Positions 25,738 through 33,421 of a stretch of DNA of 64,000 nucleotides are shown here, piece by piece. The notes beneath the pieces are model-generated. The model worked only from the letters and a program-made list of their open reading frames with translations. It was not told the origin of the DNA and made no database searches. This DNA is from Flavobacterium ginsenosidimutans. GTDB taxonomy: Bacteria; Bacteroidota; Bacteroidia; Flavobacteriales; Flavobacteriaceae. The stretch spans positions 310,001 to 374,000 of the forward strand of contig NZ_QJRJ01000079.1 in assembly GCF_003254625.1 (NCBI RefSeq). The letters are read 5' to 3'. Each line of letters begins with the position of its first letter. The stretch's first letter is position 1. The position numbers were made by a program, and so were the translations under genes.

Positions 25738-26694
25738 ATGTTAAGCAGACAACAAAAACTTTTAATAATGAAAATTGTTAGTCTGTTCTCTGTGGTTAGG
25801 GGTTATAATATTCCTATAATTGTTTTAGCTCAATATTTATCTGCGATTTTTATATTGGCGCCAGAAATTAGAGCATTGGATATTCTTCTTGATTTTTATT
25901 TGTTTCTAATTGTTTTTGCTTCGGCTATTACGATCGCTTCCGGGTACATCATCAATAATTTTTACGACAGTCAGAAAGATTTAATTAATAGACCCAACAA
26001 ATCGATGCTGGATCGTTTGGTTAGTCAGAAAACAAAATTGAACGTTTATTTTAGCTTAAACTTTCTTGCTGTTTTAATGGCTTCCATTGTTTCATGGAGG
26101 GCTTTTCTGTTCTTTTCTGCTTATATTTTCCTAATTTGGTTTTATTCTCATAAAATAAAAAAGTATCCGATTATTGGGAATTTAATGTCGGCGTTGCTCG
26201 CTGTGACTCCGTTTTTTGCCATTTTACTGTATTTTTACAATAAGATTTCTTTTGAAGAAATTGAGAATCACATGAGCCATTTTATAGTCATATCGGCGCA
26301 TGCTATTTTCTTATTTCTACTTTTACTAATTCGTGAAATGATTAAAGATTTAGAAAATCTAAAAGGCGATTTAATAACCCAATATCGAACAATCCCAGTT
26401 TTGTATGGCGAAAAAATCTCTAAGCAAATCATTACGGCTTTGACCCTTTTGACTATTTTACCGGTTTATGTTTTGGTTAATATTCATGATGTTGGTTACA
26501 TGGACATTTACTTTTATGTCTGTTTTGGAGTTTTACTTTTTTTCTTGATTTATCTATGGAGATCAAATTCTAAAGAGCAGTTTTTAAAACTTCATAATGT
26601 TTTAAAATTCCTTATTGTTTCCGGTGTTTTTTGCATTGTATTGATTAATCCTAGTGTTTTATGGCACGGAAAGGAATTGATTTCTAATTATTAA
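25738..26694 (+). CDS. UbiA-family prenyltransferase (geranylgeranylglycerol-phosphate geranylgeranyltransferase-like)
   Basis: A 318-residue integral-membrane UbiA-superfamily prenyltransferase with about eight or nine helices. The first Asp-rich motif is NNFYDSQKDLINRPNK (about residues 78-93). The second, DLENLKGDLITQYRTIPVLYG, is also intact, so the diphosphate/Mg2+ sites look functional. Flavobacterial homologues are commonly annotated as geranylgeranylglycerol-phosphate geranylgeranyltransferase, but substrate calls in this family are weak. The gene follows mevalonate-pathway genes that supply its prenyl donor. Confidence 0.8.
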   Translation: MLSRQQKLLIMKIVSLFSVVRGYNIPIIVLAQYLSAIFILAPEIRALDILLDFYLFLIVFASAITIASGYIINNFYDSQKDLINRPNKSMLDRLVSQKTKLNVYFSLNFLAVLMASIVSWRAFLFFSAYIFLIWFYSHKIKKYPIIGNLMSALLAVTPFFAILLYFYNKISFEEIENHMSHFIVISAHAIFLFLLLLIREMIKDLENLKGDLITQYRTIPVLYGEKISKQIITALTLLTILPVYVLVNIHDVGYMDIYFYVCFGVLLFFLIYLWRSNSKEQFLKLHNVLKFLIVSGVFCIVLINPSVLWHGKELISNY

Positions 26695-26996
26695 GATTTT
26701 TATTCTGCGAAGTCAGCTTTTGTGAATGTCTGTGATATAATCAAAATCTTTAAAGAGAAGCCAATTGCTTGATTTTAGCCCCGATTACTTCACTTAATAT
26801 TTATTTTCATAGGAGTTCAGTCAACTTTGTTTGCAGTGGAAATCTTTTTATTTTTTCCTTTAAAAAATAAAAAATTGAAACGAAAAGCGGGAAACCATAT
26901 CTCAAAAAAATCCAATTGTACTGCTTCTGAACATCTTAAAACAAAACGCTATTAATCTAAGAACATTGAACTTAAGATTTATTAGCAGGAAAAAAC
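26695..26996. other. 327-bp spacer with a possible decayed dispersed repeat
   Basis: There is no open frame of coding character. Positions about 26773-26893 run from TAGCCCCGAT to GCGGGAAA and contain an A/T-rich hairpin (TTTTTATTTTTT, then AAAAAATAAAAA). The end words resemble a degenerate, opposite-orientation relative of the repeat at 30033-30138. The rest holds only the promoter of the next gene. Confidence 0.35.
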
Positions 26997-27004
26997 TATC
27001 TTTG
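26997..27004 (+). promoter_or_regulatory. Promoter -7 element of the pseudouridine synthase gene
   Basis: TATCTTTG followed by CA, 18 bp before the start codon, matches TAnnTTTG. No clear TTG occurs 17-23 nt upstream. Confidence 0.5.
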
Positions 27005-27021
27005 CACAAATTAATGATTCT

Positions 27022-27930
27022 ATGAACAACAAGGAAGGCAACAATAAAAGAGGCGGATCGAGACCAAATAGCTCACGACCAAACTCTAACAAGCCAAAAC
27101 CTCCTATGGCTAAGCGCGCGCAAGGGCCTAAAAAAGTAAAACCTGAAGTTAAAGCTGCTCAGGAAGCTGCTGCTGAAAAATTTAGAAAACAAAATCAGCC
27201 AGCAAAGAGACAAAAGGCTTCAGATGAAATTCGTCTAAACAAATACATCTCTAATTCTGGTGTTTGTTCTCGTCGTGATGCCGACATTTATATTCAGTCT
27301 GGAAACGTTAAAGTTAACGGTACTGTAGTTACTGAAATGGGTTATTTAGTAAAACTGAATGATGTTGTAAACTTTGACGGCGTTACATTAACTCCTGAAA
27401 AGAAAGAATATATTTTATTGAATAAGCCTAAAAACTTTACGACAGCTTTTGACGAAGGTCAGGAATATCGTAACGTTCTTGAACTTGTTCGTGGCGCTAC
27501 AAATGCAAAAATTGCTGCTGTAGGAAGAATGGACAAGAATACAACTGGTTTATTATTGTTTACTAACGATACTGATATGATTCGTAAATTTACGTTGCCG
27601 AATCAAAAATCGCCTAAGATTTATCAAGTTTCTTTAGACAAAAACCTGAAATTTGAAGATTTAGAAAAAATCAGCAAAGGTTTAGTTCTTGACGGACACC
27701 GCGTTTTTGTTGAAGAAGTAAGCTACATTGATAATGAACCAAAAAGCGAAGTTGGTCTTAAACTGCGTACTTCTAACGTAAAAGTAGTGCGTGCTATTTT
27801 TGAGTCTTTCGAATATAATGTATTACGTATCGATCGTGTTTCGTTTGCCGGATTGACCAAAAAGAATCTCCCTCGTGGAAACTGGCGCTTTTTGACCGAT
27901 CAAGAAATTATCAATTTGAAAAACATGTAA
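27022..27930 (+). CDS. rRNA pseudouridine synthase (RluB/RsuA family)
   Basis: A 302-residue RsuA/RluB-type enzyme that isomerises a uridine in ribosomal RNA. The first 70 residues are a basic, Asn/Pro/Lys-rich tail (RPNSSRPNSNKPKPPMAKRA), common in Bacteroidota versions. An S4 RNA-binding domain follows (about 72-130, IRLNKYISNSGVCSRRDAD). The catalytic domain has GRMDKNTTGLLLFTND with the nucleophile Asp171. The exact target uridine cannot be read from the sequence; RluB (23S) is the usual annotation. Confidence 0.88.
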   Translation: MNNKEGNNKRGGSRPNSSRPNSNKPKPPMAKRAQGPKKVKPEVKAAQEAAAEKFRKQNQPAKRQKASDEIRLNKYISNSGVCSRRDADIYIQSGNVKVNGTVVTEMGYLVKLNDVVNFDGVTLTPEKKEYILLNKPKNFTTAFDEGQEYRNVLELVRGATNAKIAAVGRMDKNTTGLLLFTNDTDMIRKFTLPNQKSPKIYQVSLDKNLKFEDLEKISKGLVLDGHRVFVEEVSYIDNEPKSEVGLKLRTSNVKVVRAIFESFEYNVLRIDRVSFAGLTKKNLPRGNWRFLTDQEIINLKNM

Positions 27931-27958
27931 TTGTTTTTCAAATTGTAAAATTATAATG

Positions 27959-27990
27959 AATCCTGTTTTCTTTTGAAAATGGGATTTTTT
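27959..27990 (+). terminator. Terminator between convergent genes
   Basis: AATCC and TTTTC pair with GAAAA and GGATT around a TTTT loop, followed by a T run. It serves the pseudouridine synthase gene and abuts the stop of the leftward gene. Confidence 0.65.
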
Positions 27991-27994
27991 ATTT

Positions 27995-28603
27995 TTAGAA
28001 ACTAAAGAAATTATGTCCGAAAAGGGTAAATATTGATCTTCCGATAGATTGGTTTTTTTCTTCTACTGTTTCGTAATTTGAAAAACCTAGGATGATTTTG
28101 ATTCCGGGAGGAATGCTGTTTAGGATATCTCTTTTTTGATCGTCTAAAAGGAGTTTTAAACTTTCTATTAATTGAAGATTGAATCTTAAGTAAGACATTA
28201 CAAGTAATGCTGAAAAGTTAAGTATTTCGCGAGCTGTTTCGCTTTTTATACCTACTTCGTTTGAAACCATTTCTGAAATTCTTCCTTTTTTATTTTCGAA
28301 TAATTCTTTCAGTAAAACATTTCCTTCCAAACGGTAACAGTCGTCGACTGATAAAATTCTGCCTGCATTAAAATCTACTTCCTGGTAAAAAGTAGAATCT
28401 TCTTTGATTAGTGAAACTATTTCAGAGTAAAAATCAGATTCTTCGGCTTTGTTGTAGAGTCCCATTAAAATTGTGCCAATCGAGACGTCTATTCCCTTGA
28501 TTAAAAGTGCATCGTTCTCAAAATAAAACTTGTTTAACTTGGAGACAACATTAGAAGAAATAAAGCGTCTAAGTTCAATTTGTAGGTTTGGGGTCATACT
28601 CAT
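27995..28603 (-). CDS. Hypothetical protein, DUF937-like
   Basis: A 202-residue soluble protein of unknown function without signal peptide or membrane helix. The N-terminal half (LRRFISSNVVSKLNKFYFEN, IGTILMGLYNKAEESDFYSE) has the helical layout of DUF937 proteins. The repeated half-motif KRDILNSIPPGIKIILGF near the C-terminus fits as well. The match is by pattern only. Two possible starts (28603 and 28597) differ by two residues. It stands alone, convergent with the pseudouridine synthase gene. Confidence 0.65.
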   Translation of the reverse strand: MSMTPNLQIELRRFISSNVVSKLNKFYFENDALLIKGIDVSIGTILMGLYNKAEESDFYSEIVSLIKEDSTFYQEVDFNAGRILSVDDCYRLEGNVLLKELFENKKGRISEMVSNEVGIKSETAREILNFSALLVMSYLRFNLQLIESLKLLLDDQKRDILNSIPPGIKIILGFSNYETVEEKNQSIGRSIFTLFGHNFFSF

Positions 28604-28872
28604 AACTTAAAAAAATGATTATTTATACTCGTTTAAAATAATCGATAAAGTGAGGCTTTTTATCGTTTATCGTGATAAAAATATAAAATATTTTAACATT
28701 TCCAAAAATTAAGTTAAAAATTTGCCTACCTAGTAACCAGTTCTTAACAGTAAAAATGTGTTAACACCAATAAACACAACCCTTTCGTATTCAAACACAA
28801 AAGAAAAAAATATCAGAAAAACTTCACATTTATTTTTTTTAGCAACGCAAGAGAGTCAAAATTGTTATATAA

Positions 28873-29373
28873 TTAAAAAAAAATGTTTCGATATTCCCAC
28901 ACAATTTTCAAGAAAATACCCAAATAAGTGATTGAAAAAAGAAAGTTTATAAAGCTCGAAGCAAGAAATCCAAGTAAAGATCCTGTAGCTGCTTTTAACG
29001 CTCGTTTATGGTTTTGAGAATCATAAATTAACTCTCCAATAAATGCTCCCACAAAAGGCCCAATTATGATTCCGAAAGGTATCGGAGCTATAATTCCAAT
29101 AATCAAACCAATGTTCGTTCCCCATACTCCGTAAGAGCTTCCGCCAAATTTTTTAGTTCCTTTAGACGGAATCACGTAATCTAATATAGTAATGATGACC
29201 ATTAGAACAAAAGTAATCCCTAAAACCCAATAATTATTTTCGACTGCTTTGGTAAGATATAGTAAAAGCAATCCAACCCAACAACTGGACAAACCAGGAA
29301 GAACGGGAATAAAACTTCCAAGAACACCAACAATTACGCATATAAAACCAAGAATGAGCAGTAATAAATCCAT
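28873..29373 (-). CDS. DUF456-family membrane protein
   Basis: A 166-residue integral-membrane protein of the DUF456 family. Glycine-rich hydrophobic segments are arranged as in relatives: ICVIVGVLGSFIPVLPGL near the start, then IPSKGTKKFGGSSYGVWGTN and IIGPFVGAFIGELI in the middle. Five or six transmembrane helices are likely. The glycine-zipper-like repeats suggest tight helix packing. No function is established. It is flanked on both sides by spacers of 165-270 bp, so it is probably monocistronic. Confidence 0.85.
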   Translation of the reverse strand: MDLLLLILGFICVIVGVLGSFIPVLPGLSSCWVGLLLLYLTKAVENNYWVLGITFVLMVIITILDYVIPSKGTKKFGGSSYGVWGTNIGLIIGIIAPIPFGIIIGPFVGAFIGELIYDSQNHKRALKAATGSLLGFLASSFINFLFSITYLGIFLKIVWEYRNIFF

Positions 29374-29539
29374 ATATTCTTTATAAATTTGTTCTTACAA
29401 ATTACTATATTTATTCTTTACAAATACAGCTTTTACAATGTATTCTTGCAAAGGTTAAGATTCAAAGTTAGAGAAAGATTCTCAAAAAAATAATCGTATT
29501 TTTATATCATCATTTGTTTATTCATTCAACACCAAAATC

Positions 29540-30025
29540 TTGAGGCAGTTTTTTCTTCTTTTTATATGCGTTACTTTTCATTCTTGTCAATATTTTGAGA
29601 AGCAGGTTCCGTCTGAAAAAGAGTTACTTCAGAAAGAATTGAAATCAATTAATTGGAAAGAAGTTGACGAATATCCATCGGTTCCAAGCTGCGAAAAAAT
29701 TACTGATAAAAAATTGCGTCAGCAATGTTTTTTTGAAGTTATGTCTAGTCTTATTCAGGAAAAACTAAATATAGACAGCTTATCCATAATGTATCCGGAA
29801 TTGGATACAATCGAGGTAAAAATAACTGTTTTTCCTAACTCTAAGATGAAGTTTGAGCCTCAGTTTCCTAAAGATTCTGTAGTCTATGACACCATAAAAA
29901 TCGATAGCATTCTGCGTGCACGTCTGGTCGATTTCCCAAAAGTAAATCCGGCTATAAAACGTGGTATTCCAGTAAAAACGCAATTTATTTTGCCCGTTAT
30001 TATAAAAGCAAAAGACGATAAATAG
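29540..30025 (+). CDS. Lipoprotein with TonB-C-terminal-like tail, TTG start
   Basis: A 161-residue lipoprotein. The only start that leaves a signal sequence is TTG at 29540, giving MRQFFLLFICVTFHSC with the lipid Cys about residue 16. The rest is soluble and charged. The C-terminal 40 residues (LVDFPKVNPAIKRGIPVKTQ) recall the TonB C-terminal domain pattern, with a conserved Pro, a Gly and a final beta-strand, but a TonB role would be unusual for a lipoprotein. I do not recognise the family. The gene stands alone before a dispersed repeat. Confidence 0.65.
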   Translation: MRQFFLLFICVTFHSCQYFEKQVPSEKELLQKELKSINWKEVDEYPSVPSCEKITDKKLRQQCFFEVMSSLIQEKLNIDSLSIMYPELDTIEVKITVFPNSKMKFEPQFPKDSVVYDTIKIDSILRARLVDFPKVNPAIKRGIPVKTQFILPVIIKAKDDK

Positions 30026-30032
30026 TTTTATG

Positions 30033-30138
30033 AGGAGCTCATTCCTGCTGTCCGCTATATTCCCGATAAACAAAAACTACGGCTAAAAAGCCTTGTTTTT
30101 CTAAATCGGGAGATGCCGCTCCCATCAGGGCTAGGGCA
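30033..30138. repeat. Dispersed imperfect-palindrome repeat
   Basis: A 106-bp element with a nested hairpin: CCCGAT (30063) pairs with ATCGGG (30105-30110), enclosing AACAAAAA/GTTTTT and GGCTAAAAAGCC. End words are CCTGCTGTCCGCTATA and GATGCCGCT with CAGGGCTAGGGC. It lies between convergent genes. I associate these words with intergenic repeats of Flavobacterium genomes, from memory only. Confidence 0.55.
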
Positions 30139-30155
30139 CTCAATTTCAAAAGAAG

Positions 30156-31259
30156 CTATTTTCTAAACTGACGATCTTTCCATTCGTAAGAACCAAACAA
30201 ACTATACAAAGCCACAGCCGAACTAAAAAATGGATACAGCAAACTACTCAATAAAAGGCTTTTTATTCTAGTTTTTGTCAAAAATTGATTCGTTATTGAA
30301 AGCAAAACATAATCAATTGCAAACTTAGAAAAGGCAAAAATCACAAAAATTGGATACAACCAAATTCCGAAAAGAAGTGAGAAAAATCCAATTACAAAAC
30401 TCAAATTTCCAAAGAATACTATCAATCCCAGAAACTTTCCGAAAGTGCTATTATATGAACTTGTTTTCGCCGCCCAACGCACTCTTTGATAAAATAAAAA
30501 TTTCCAGTTTTCGGTTGGTTTTGTTGTTACAATTGCTTCTTCTGCTTTTAAATAATGAACTTTTTCAGGAAACTTTTGAATCGCTTTTTGCAGTAAAAAA
30601 ACATCATCTCCGCTGGCAATTTTATCATTCCCTTCAAAACCATTTAAACTTTCGAAGAATGCTTTTGTATAAGCAAAATTAGCTCCATTGCACATAAAAC
30701 CTTTACTCAAACCAAAACTTCCAATTGTAGCGCCTTGCAGACTCGTCAAATCCAATTGCTGAAAATGGTCTAAGAATGAGTTTCCGCATTTATACGTTAC
30801 AGCGCCCGCAAGCATCGAAACATTATTTGCCTGAACATAATTATCAAACGTTAAAAGCCAGTTTTCAGGAACAATACAATCTGCATCTGTTGTAATAACC
30901 CAATTGGTTTTTACGTGTTGCATTGCAGTTGTAATAGCATCTTTTTTAGGAGATTTGGAAACACGAATATTGTTTATTTGTGAAATGTGAAATGTGAAAT
31001 GTGAGACTTGAAATTTTTCATCTGAAGCATCATCAACTAAAATTACATCAAATAAATCTATTGGATAATTTAGCTTTGAAAAACTTTTTAAAAGTATTGG
31101 CAAATTTTCTTTTTCATTCCGAAAAGGAACTATAATCGTAAAACTTGTTTTTGGTTCTAAATCTTGTTTTTGATATTTTTTTATTTTTAAAAAACCATAA
31201 ATCAGCAACGCAATGCTAATTACATAAATTGCTAATATGGTGAATAATCCGAAAATCAT
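30156..31259 (-). CDS. Family 2 glycosyltransferase
   Basis: A 367-residue membrane-bound GT2 enzyme. A transmembrane helix (residues 3-24) precedes the GT-A domain: SFTIIVPFRNEKENL, VILVDDASD, VITTDADC (DxD-type metal site) and QRVRWAAK (Q/RxxRW). Three C-terminal hydrophobic helices follow. It would transfer a sugar to a lipid or polysaccharide acceptor at the inner membrane. The start overlaps the stop of the flippase-like gene by 4 bp (ATGA), so the two form an operon. A heptamer repeat encodes an insertion between VILVDDASD and the DxD motif. Confidence 0.87.
   Translation of the reverse strand: MIFGLFTILAIYVISIALLIYGFLKIKKYQKQDLEPKTSFTIIVPFRNEKENLPILLKSFSKLNYPIDLFDVILVDDASDEKFQVSHFTFHISQINNIRVSKSPKKDAITTAMQHVKTNWVITTDADCIVPENWLLTFDNYVQANNVSMLAGAVTYKCGNSFLDHFQQLDLTSLQGATIGSFGLSKGFMCNGANFAYTKAFFESLNGFEGNDKIASGDDVFLLQKAIQKFPEKVHYLKAEEAIVTTKPTENWKFLFYQRVRWAAKTSSYNSTFGKFLGLIVFFGNLSFVIGFFSLLFGIWLYPIFVIFAFSKFAIDYVLLSITNQFLTKTRIKSLLLSSLLYPFFSSAVALYSLFGSYEWKDRQFRK
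30978..31006. repeat. Heptamer tandem repeat inside the GT2 gene
   Basis: About four copies of TGTGAAA, the last degenerate (TGTGAGA), lie inside the coding sequence and encode a FQVSHFTFHISQ-like stretch in the protein. The words resemble intergenic low-complexity tracts such as 32204-32297. Confidence 0.6.
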
Positions 31260-32200
31260 TCTGGAGTTTTCGTTTTAAAATTCAGCACAAAATAGCTTCC
31301 CAAAACTACTGGAAGAACTACGTTTAAAAACCACATTAAAGTGCTTATAAATACAACAATCCATTCGTTGACACCCAAAATTCCGAAGAAATAAATCGCA
31401 ACACTTCCTTTTACTGCAAAGTCTAAAAACTGAAAAGTTGGCAATGAAGAAGCTAAAAAGTAAACTGATGTTATCGCTGCCATCAAAGTTAAATAAGGCA
31501 AGTCGACATCAAAACCTAAAAACAAAAAGTAATATTGATGTGAAAAAACCAAATAACGGCAGATTCCTAAAAAAATGTTTTTCTGATGAACTGGTTTTGG
31601 AATTTCATTGATTTTATGAATCAGTTTTTCAATTGAATATCCTTTGACTTTTATCTTTTTAATTGAAAACAAAATAATTAGAATCAATACAAATCCACCA
31701 AAAAGAATCAAAACTGTTCTGGTCGTAATTACATTAAATTGCGCATTGAAATATAGTAATCCAAAAATTCCAAAAATTACCGTTAGAATCATCTGGATTC
31801 CGTTGCAGATTAAGTTCAGAAAAACAACTCTTTTGGCTTCCGATTTTGGATAATACAAAGCTTTTCCAGCGTACTCTCCTACTCCATTTGGCGTAAAAAT
31901 TCCAGCAGTTAAAGCGGCTAAAACTTGTTTTGTGGCTTCATAAACGGATATTTTATGAATTACATTTGCAAGATTCTGCCATTTTAAAATCTCGAAATAA
32001 CGGTTCAGCACACTCAAAAGCAAAATAAACGAAACTCCTAAAATCGATTGATTTTTTTGGAATAAAACAATGAACTTATTCCAGTCTAATTTGTCGTTGT
32101 TTGCCAGCTGATTGTAAATAAAATAAAATGCACCGCCAACAATCAAAAGTTTGGTTACAAGAACAAGGAATTGCTTAGCTTTGTGAGGAATTGAAATCAT
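31256..32200 (-). CDS. Flippase-like membrane protein (lysylphosphatidylglycerol synthase TM region)
   Basis: A 314-residue polytopic membrane protein related to the transmembrane domain of lysylphosphatidylglycerol synthases (UPF0104/AglD-like). Marks include FTPNGVGEYAGKALYYPKSEA, a typical family segment, and about eight hydrophobic helices. The start at 32200 (MISIPHKAKQFLV) is chosen. An upstream ATG at 32257 would add 19 residues encoded by a low-complexity intergenic tract. Paired by a 4-bp overlap with the GT2 gene, it may move or modify a lipid-linked substrate for that enzyme; this is inference. Confidence 0.82.
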   Translation of the reverse strand: MISIPHKAKQFLVLVTKLLIVGGAFYFIYNQLANNDKLDWNKFIVLFQKNQSILGVSFILLLSVLNRYFEILKWQNLANVIHKISVYEATKQVLAALTAGIFTPNGVGEYAGKALYYPKSEAKRVVFLNLICNGIQMILTVIFGIFGLLYFNAQFNVITTRTVLILFGGFVLILIILFSIKKIKVKGYSIEKLIHKINEIPKPVHQKNIFLGICRYLVFSHQYYFLFLGFDVDLPYLTLMAAITSVYFLASSLPTFQFLDFAVKGSVAIYFFGILGVNEWIVVFISTLMWFLNVVLPVVLGSYFVLNFKTKTPE

Positions 32201-32297
32201 GCCGCAAAAGTAATCAATTTGAGAATGTGGCAATTTGAAAATGAGAAAATGAGTCAATTTTCTAAACTTGAAACCTTAAACCTGAAACAACAATCTC

Positions 32298-32852
32298 TTG
32301 ACACAAGAACGCATCATATTAGGTATTGACCCCGGAACCACAATTATGGGTTTCGGATTGATTAAAGTAATCAATAAAAAAATGGAATTTTTGCAATTGA
32401 ATGAATTGCAACTTTCCAAATACGACAATCATTACCAAAAATTAAGAATCATTTTTGAACGAACTATCGAACTCATCGAAACGCATTGTCCAGACGAAAT
32501 TGCGATTGAAGCACCTTTCTTTGGCAAAAATGTACAATCGATGCTGAAATTAGGTCGCGCTCAAGGTGTTGCAATGGCAGCAGGACTTTCAAGAGGCATT
32601 CCTATTACTGAATACGAACCAAAAAAGATAAAAATGGCAATCACCGGAAACGGAAATGCCAGCAAAGAACAGGTTGCTAAAATGCTGCAACAGCTTTTAG
32701 GCTTAAAAGAATTACCAAAAAATCTCGATTCAACAGACGGTTTGGCGGCTGCGGTTTGTCATCACTTTAATTCAGGGAAAGTTGTCGCAGGAAAAAGTTA
32801 TTCGGGTTGGGATGCTTTTGTGAAACAAAACGAGGATCGAGTTAAGAAGTAG
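32298..32852 (+). CDS. ruvC: Crossover junction endodeoxyribonuclease RuvC, TTG start
   Basis: A 184-residue Holliday-junction resolvase of the RuvC family, part of the RuvABC recombination machinery. The four acidic catalytic residues are visible: D11 (ILGIDPGTT), E71 (AIEAPFF) and D144/D147 (DSTDGLAAAVCHH). The start codon is TTG at 32298; no ATG or GTG is available ahead of the LGIDPG strand. Length is normal. It is divergent from the flippase-like gene and followed by a repeat tract and a four-helix-bundle gene. Confidence 0.93.
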   Translation: MTQERIILGIDPGTTIMGFGLIKVINKKMEFLQLNELQLSKYDNHYQKLRIIFERTIELIETHCPDEIAIEAPFFGKNVQSMLKLGRAQGVAMAAGLSRGIPITEYEPKKIKMAITGNGNASKEQVAKMLQQLLGLKELPKNLDSTDGLAAAVCHHFNSGKVVAGKSYSGWDAFVKQNEDRVKK

Positions 32853-32885
32853 TGGTCAGTGGTCAGATTTTTAGTGATCAGTTAA
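32853..32885. repeat. 'agtggtcag' repeat, left flank of the four-helix-bundle gene
   Basis: AGTGGTCAGTGGTCAG followed by TTTTTAGTGATCAGTTAATT. A diverged direct copy follows the four-helix-bundle gene at 33326. Confidence 0.55.
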
Positions 32886-32951
32886 TTAAAACCGTGTAAG
32901 TTTTTTTTAATAATTTTCTTACTTTATATTCGTTATGAATAAAAAACCTTA

Positions 32952-33323
32952 ATGAAATTTCAAGATTTATTAGCTTACAAAAAATCTTTTTCTTTAGCAA
33001 TGAAGATATTTGATATTACAAAACAGTTTCCAAAAGAAGAAACTTATTCATTAACAGATCAAATTAGACGTTCATCTAGAAGTGTTCCGGTTACGATTGC
33101 CGAAGCTTACAGAAAACGTATTTATCCGAAACATTTTTACAGTAAATTAACTGATTCTGATGGCGAAAACTCTGAAACACAAGTTTGGTTAGAATTTGCC
33201 CTTAATTGTAAATATATATCAAACGAATCCTATAATGAGCTTTTATCCGAAAGTATTGAAATAGGTAAATTATTAAACTATATGCTCCTATACCCAGAGA
33301 AGTTTGGAGTTAGAAAAGAGTAA
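32952..33323 (+). CDS. Four-helix-bundle protein (23S rRNA intervening-sequence protein family)
   Basis: A 123-residue four-helix-bundle protein of the IVP/S23 family. Family marks are KFQDLLAYKKSFSLAMKIFD, the conserved DQIRRSSRSVPVTIAEAY loop between helices 1 and 2, and ETQVWLEFALNCKYIS. Relatives were first found inside intervening sequences of 23S rRNA, and distant relatives include the Avd accessory protein of diversity-generating retroelements. Here the gene stands free between ruvC and hemW. Diverged copies of the same repeat flank it, suggesting arrival as a small cassette. Function in stand-alone form is unknown. Confidence 0.87.
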   Translation: MKFQDLLAYKKSFSLAMKIFDITKQFPKEETYSLTDQIRRSSRSVPVTIAEAYRKRIYPKHFYSKLTDSDGENSETQVWLEFALNCKYISNESYNELLSESIEIGKLLNYMLLYPEKFGVRKE

Positions 33324-33325
33324 TC

Positions 33326-33421
33326 AGTGATCAGTTTTTAGTGTTCAGTAATTTAAAAAAATAATATCAGTCTGAATACTAAAAACTGAACACTAAAAAC
33401 CTGAACACTGAACACTAAAAA
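33326..33421. repeat. 'agtgttcag' repeat array, right flank of the four-helix-bundle gene
   Basis: ATCAGTGATCAGTTTTTAGT is followed, after an A/T-rich centre, by the inverted words ACTGAACACTAAAAAC and CTGAACACTGAACACTAAAA. The whole forms an imperfect hairpin running into the hemW start. Confidence 0.6.

Noticed and set aside
32201..32257. A 19-residue N-terminal extension of the flippase-like protein
   Set aside because: The extension is encoded by a low-complexity intergenic tract, and the start at 32200 leads directly into the first helix.
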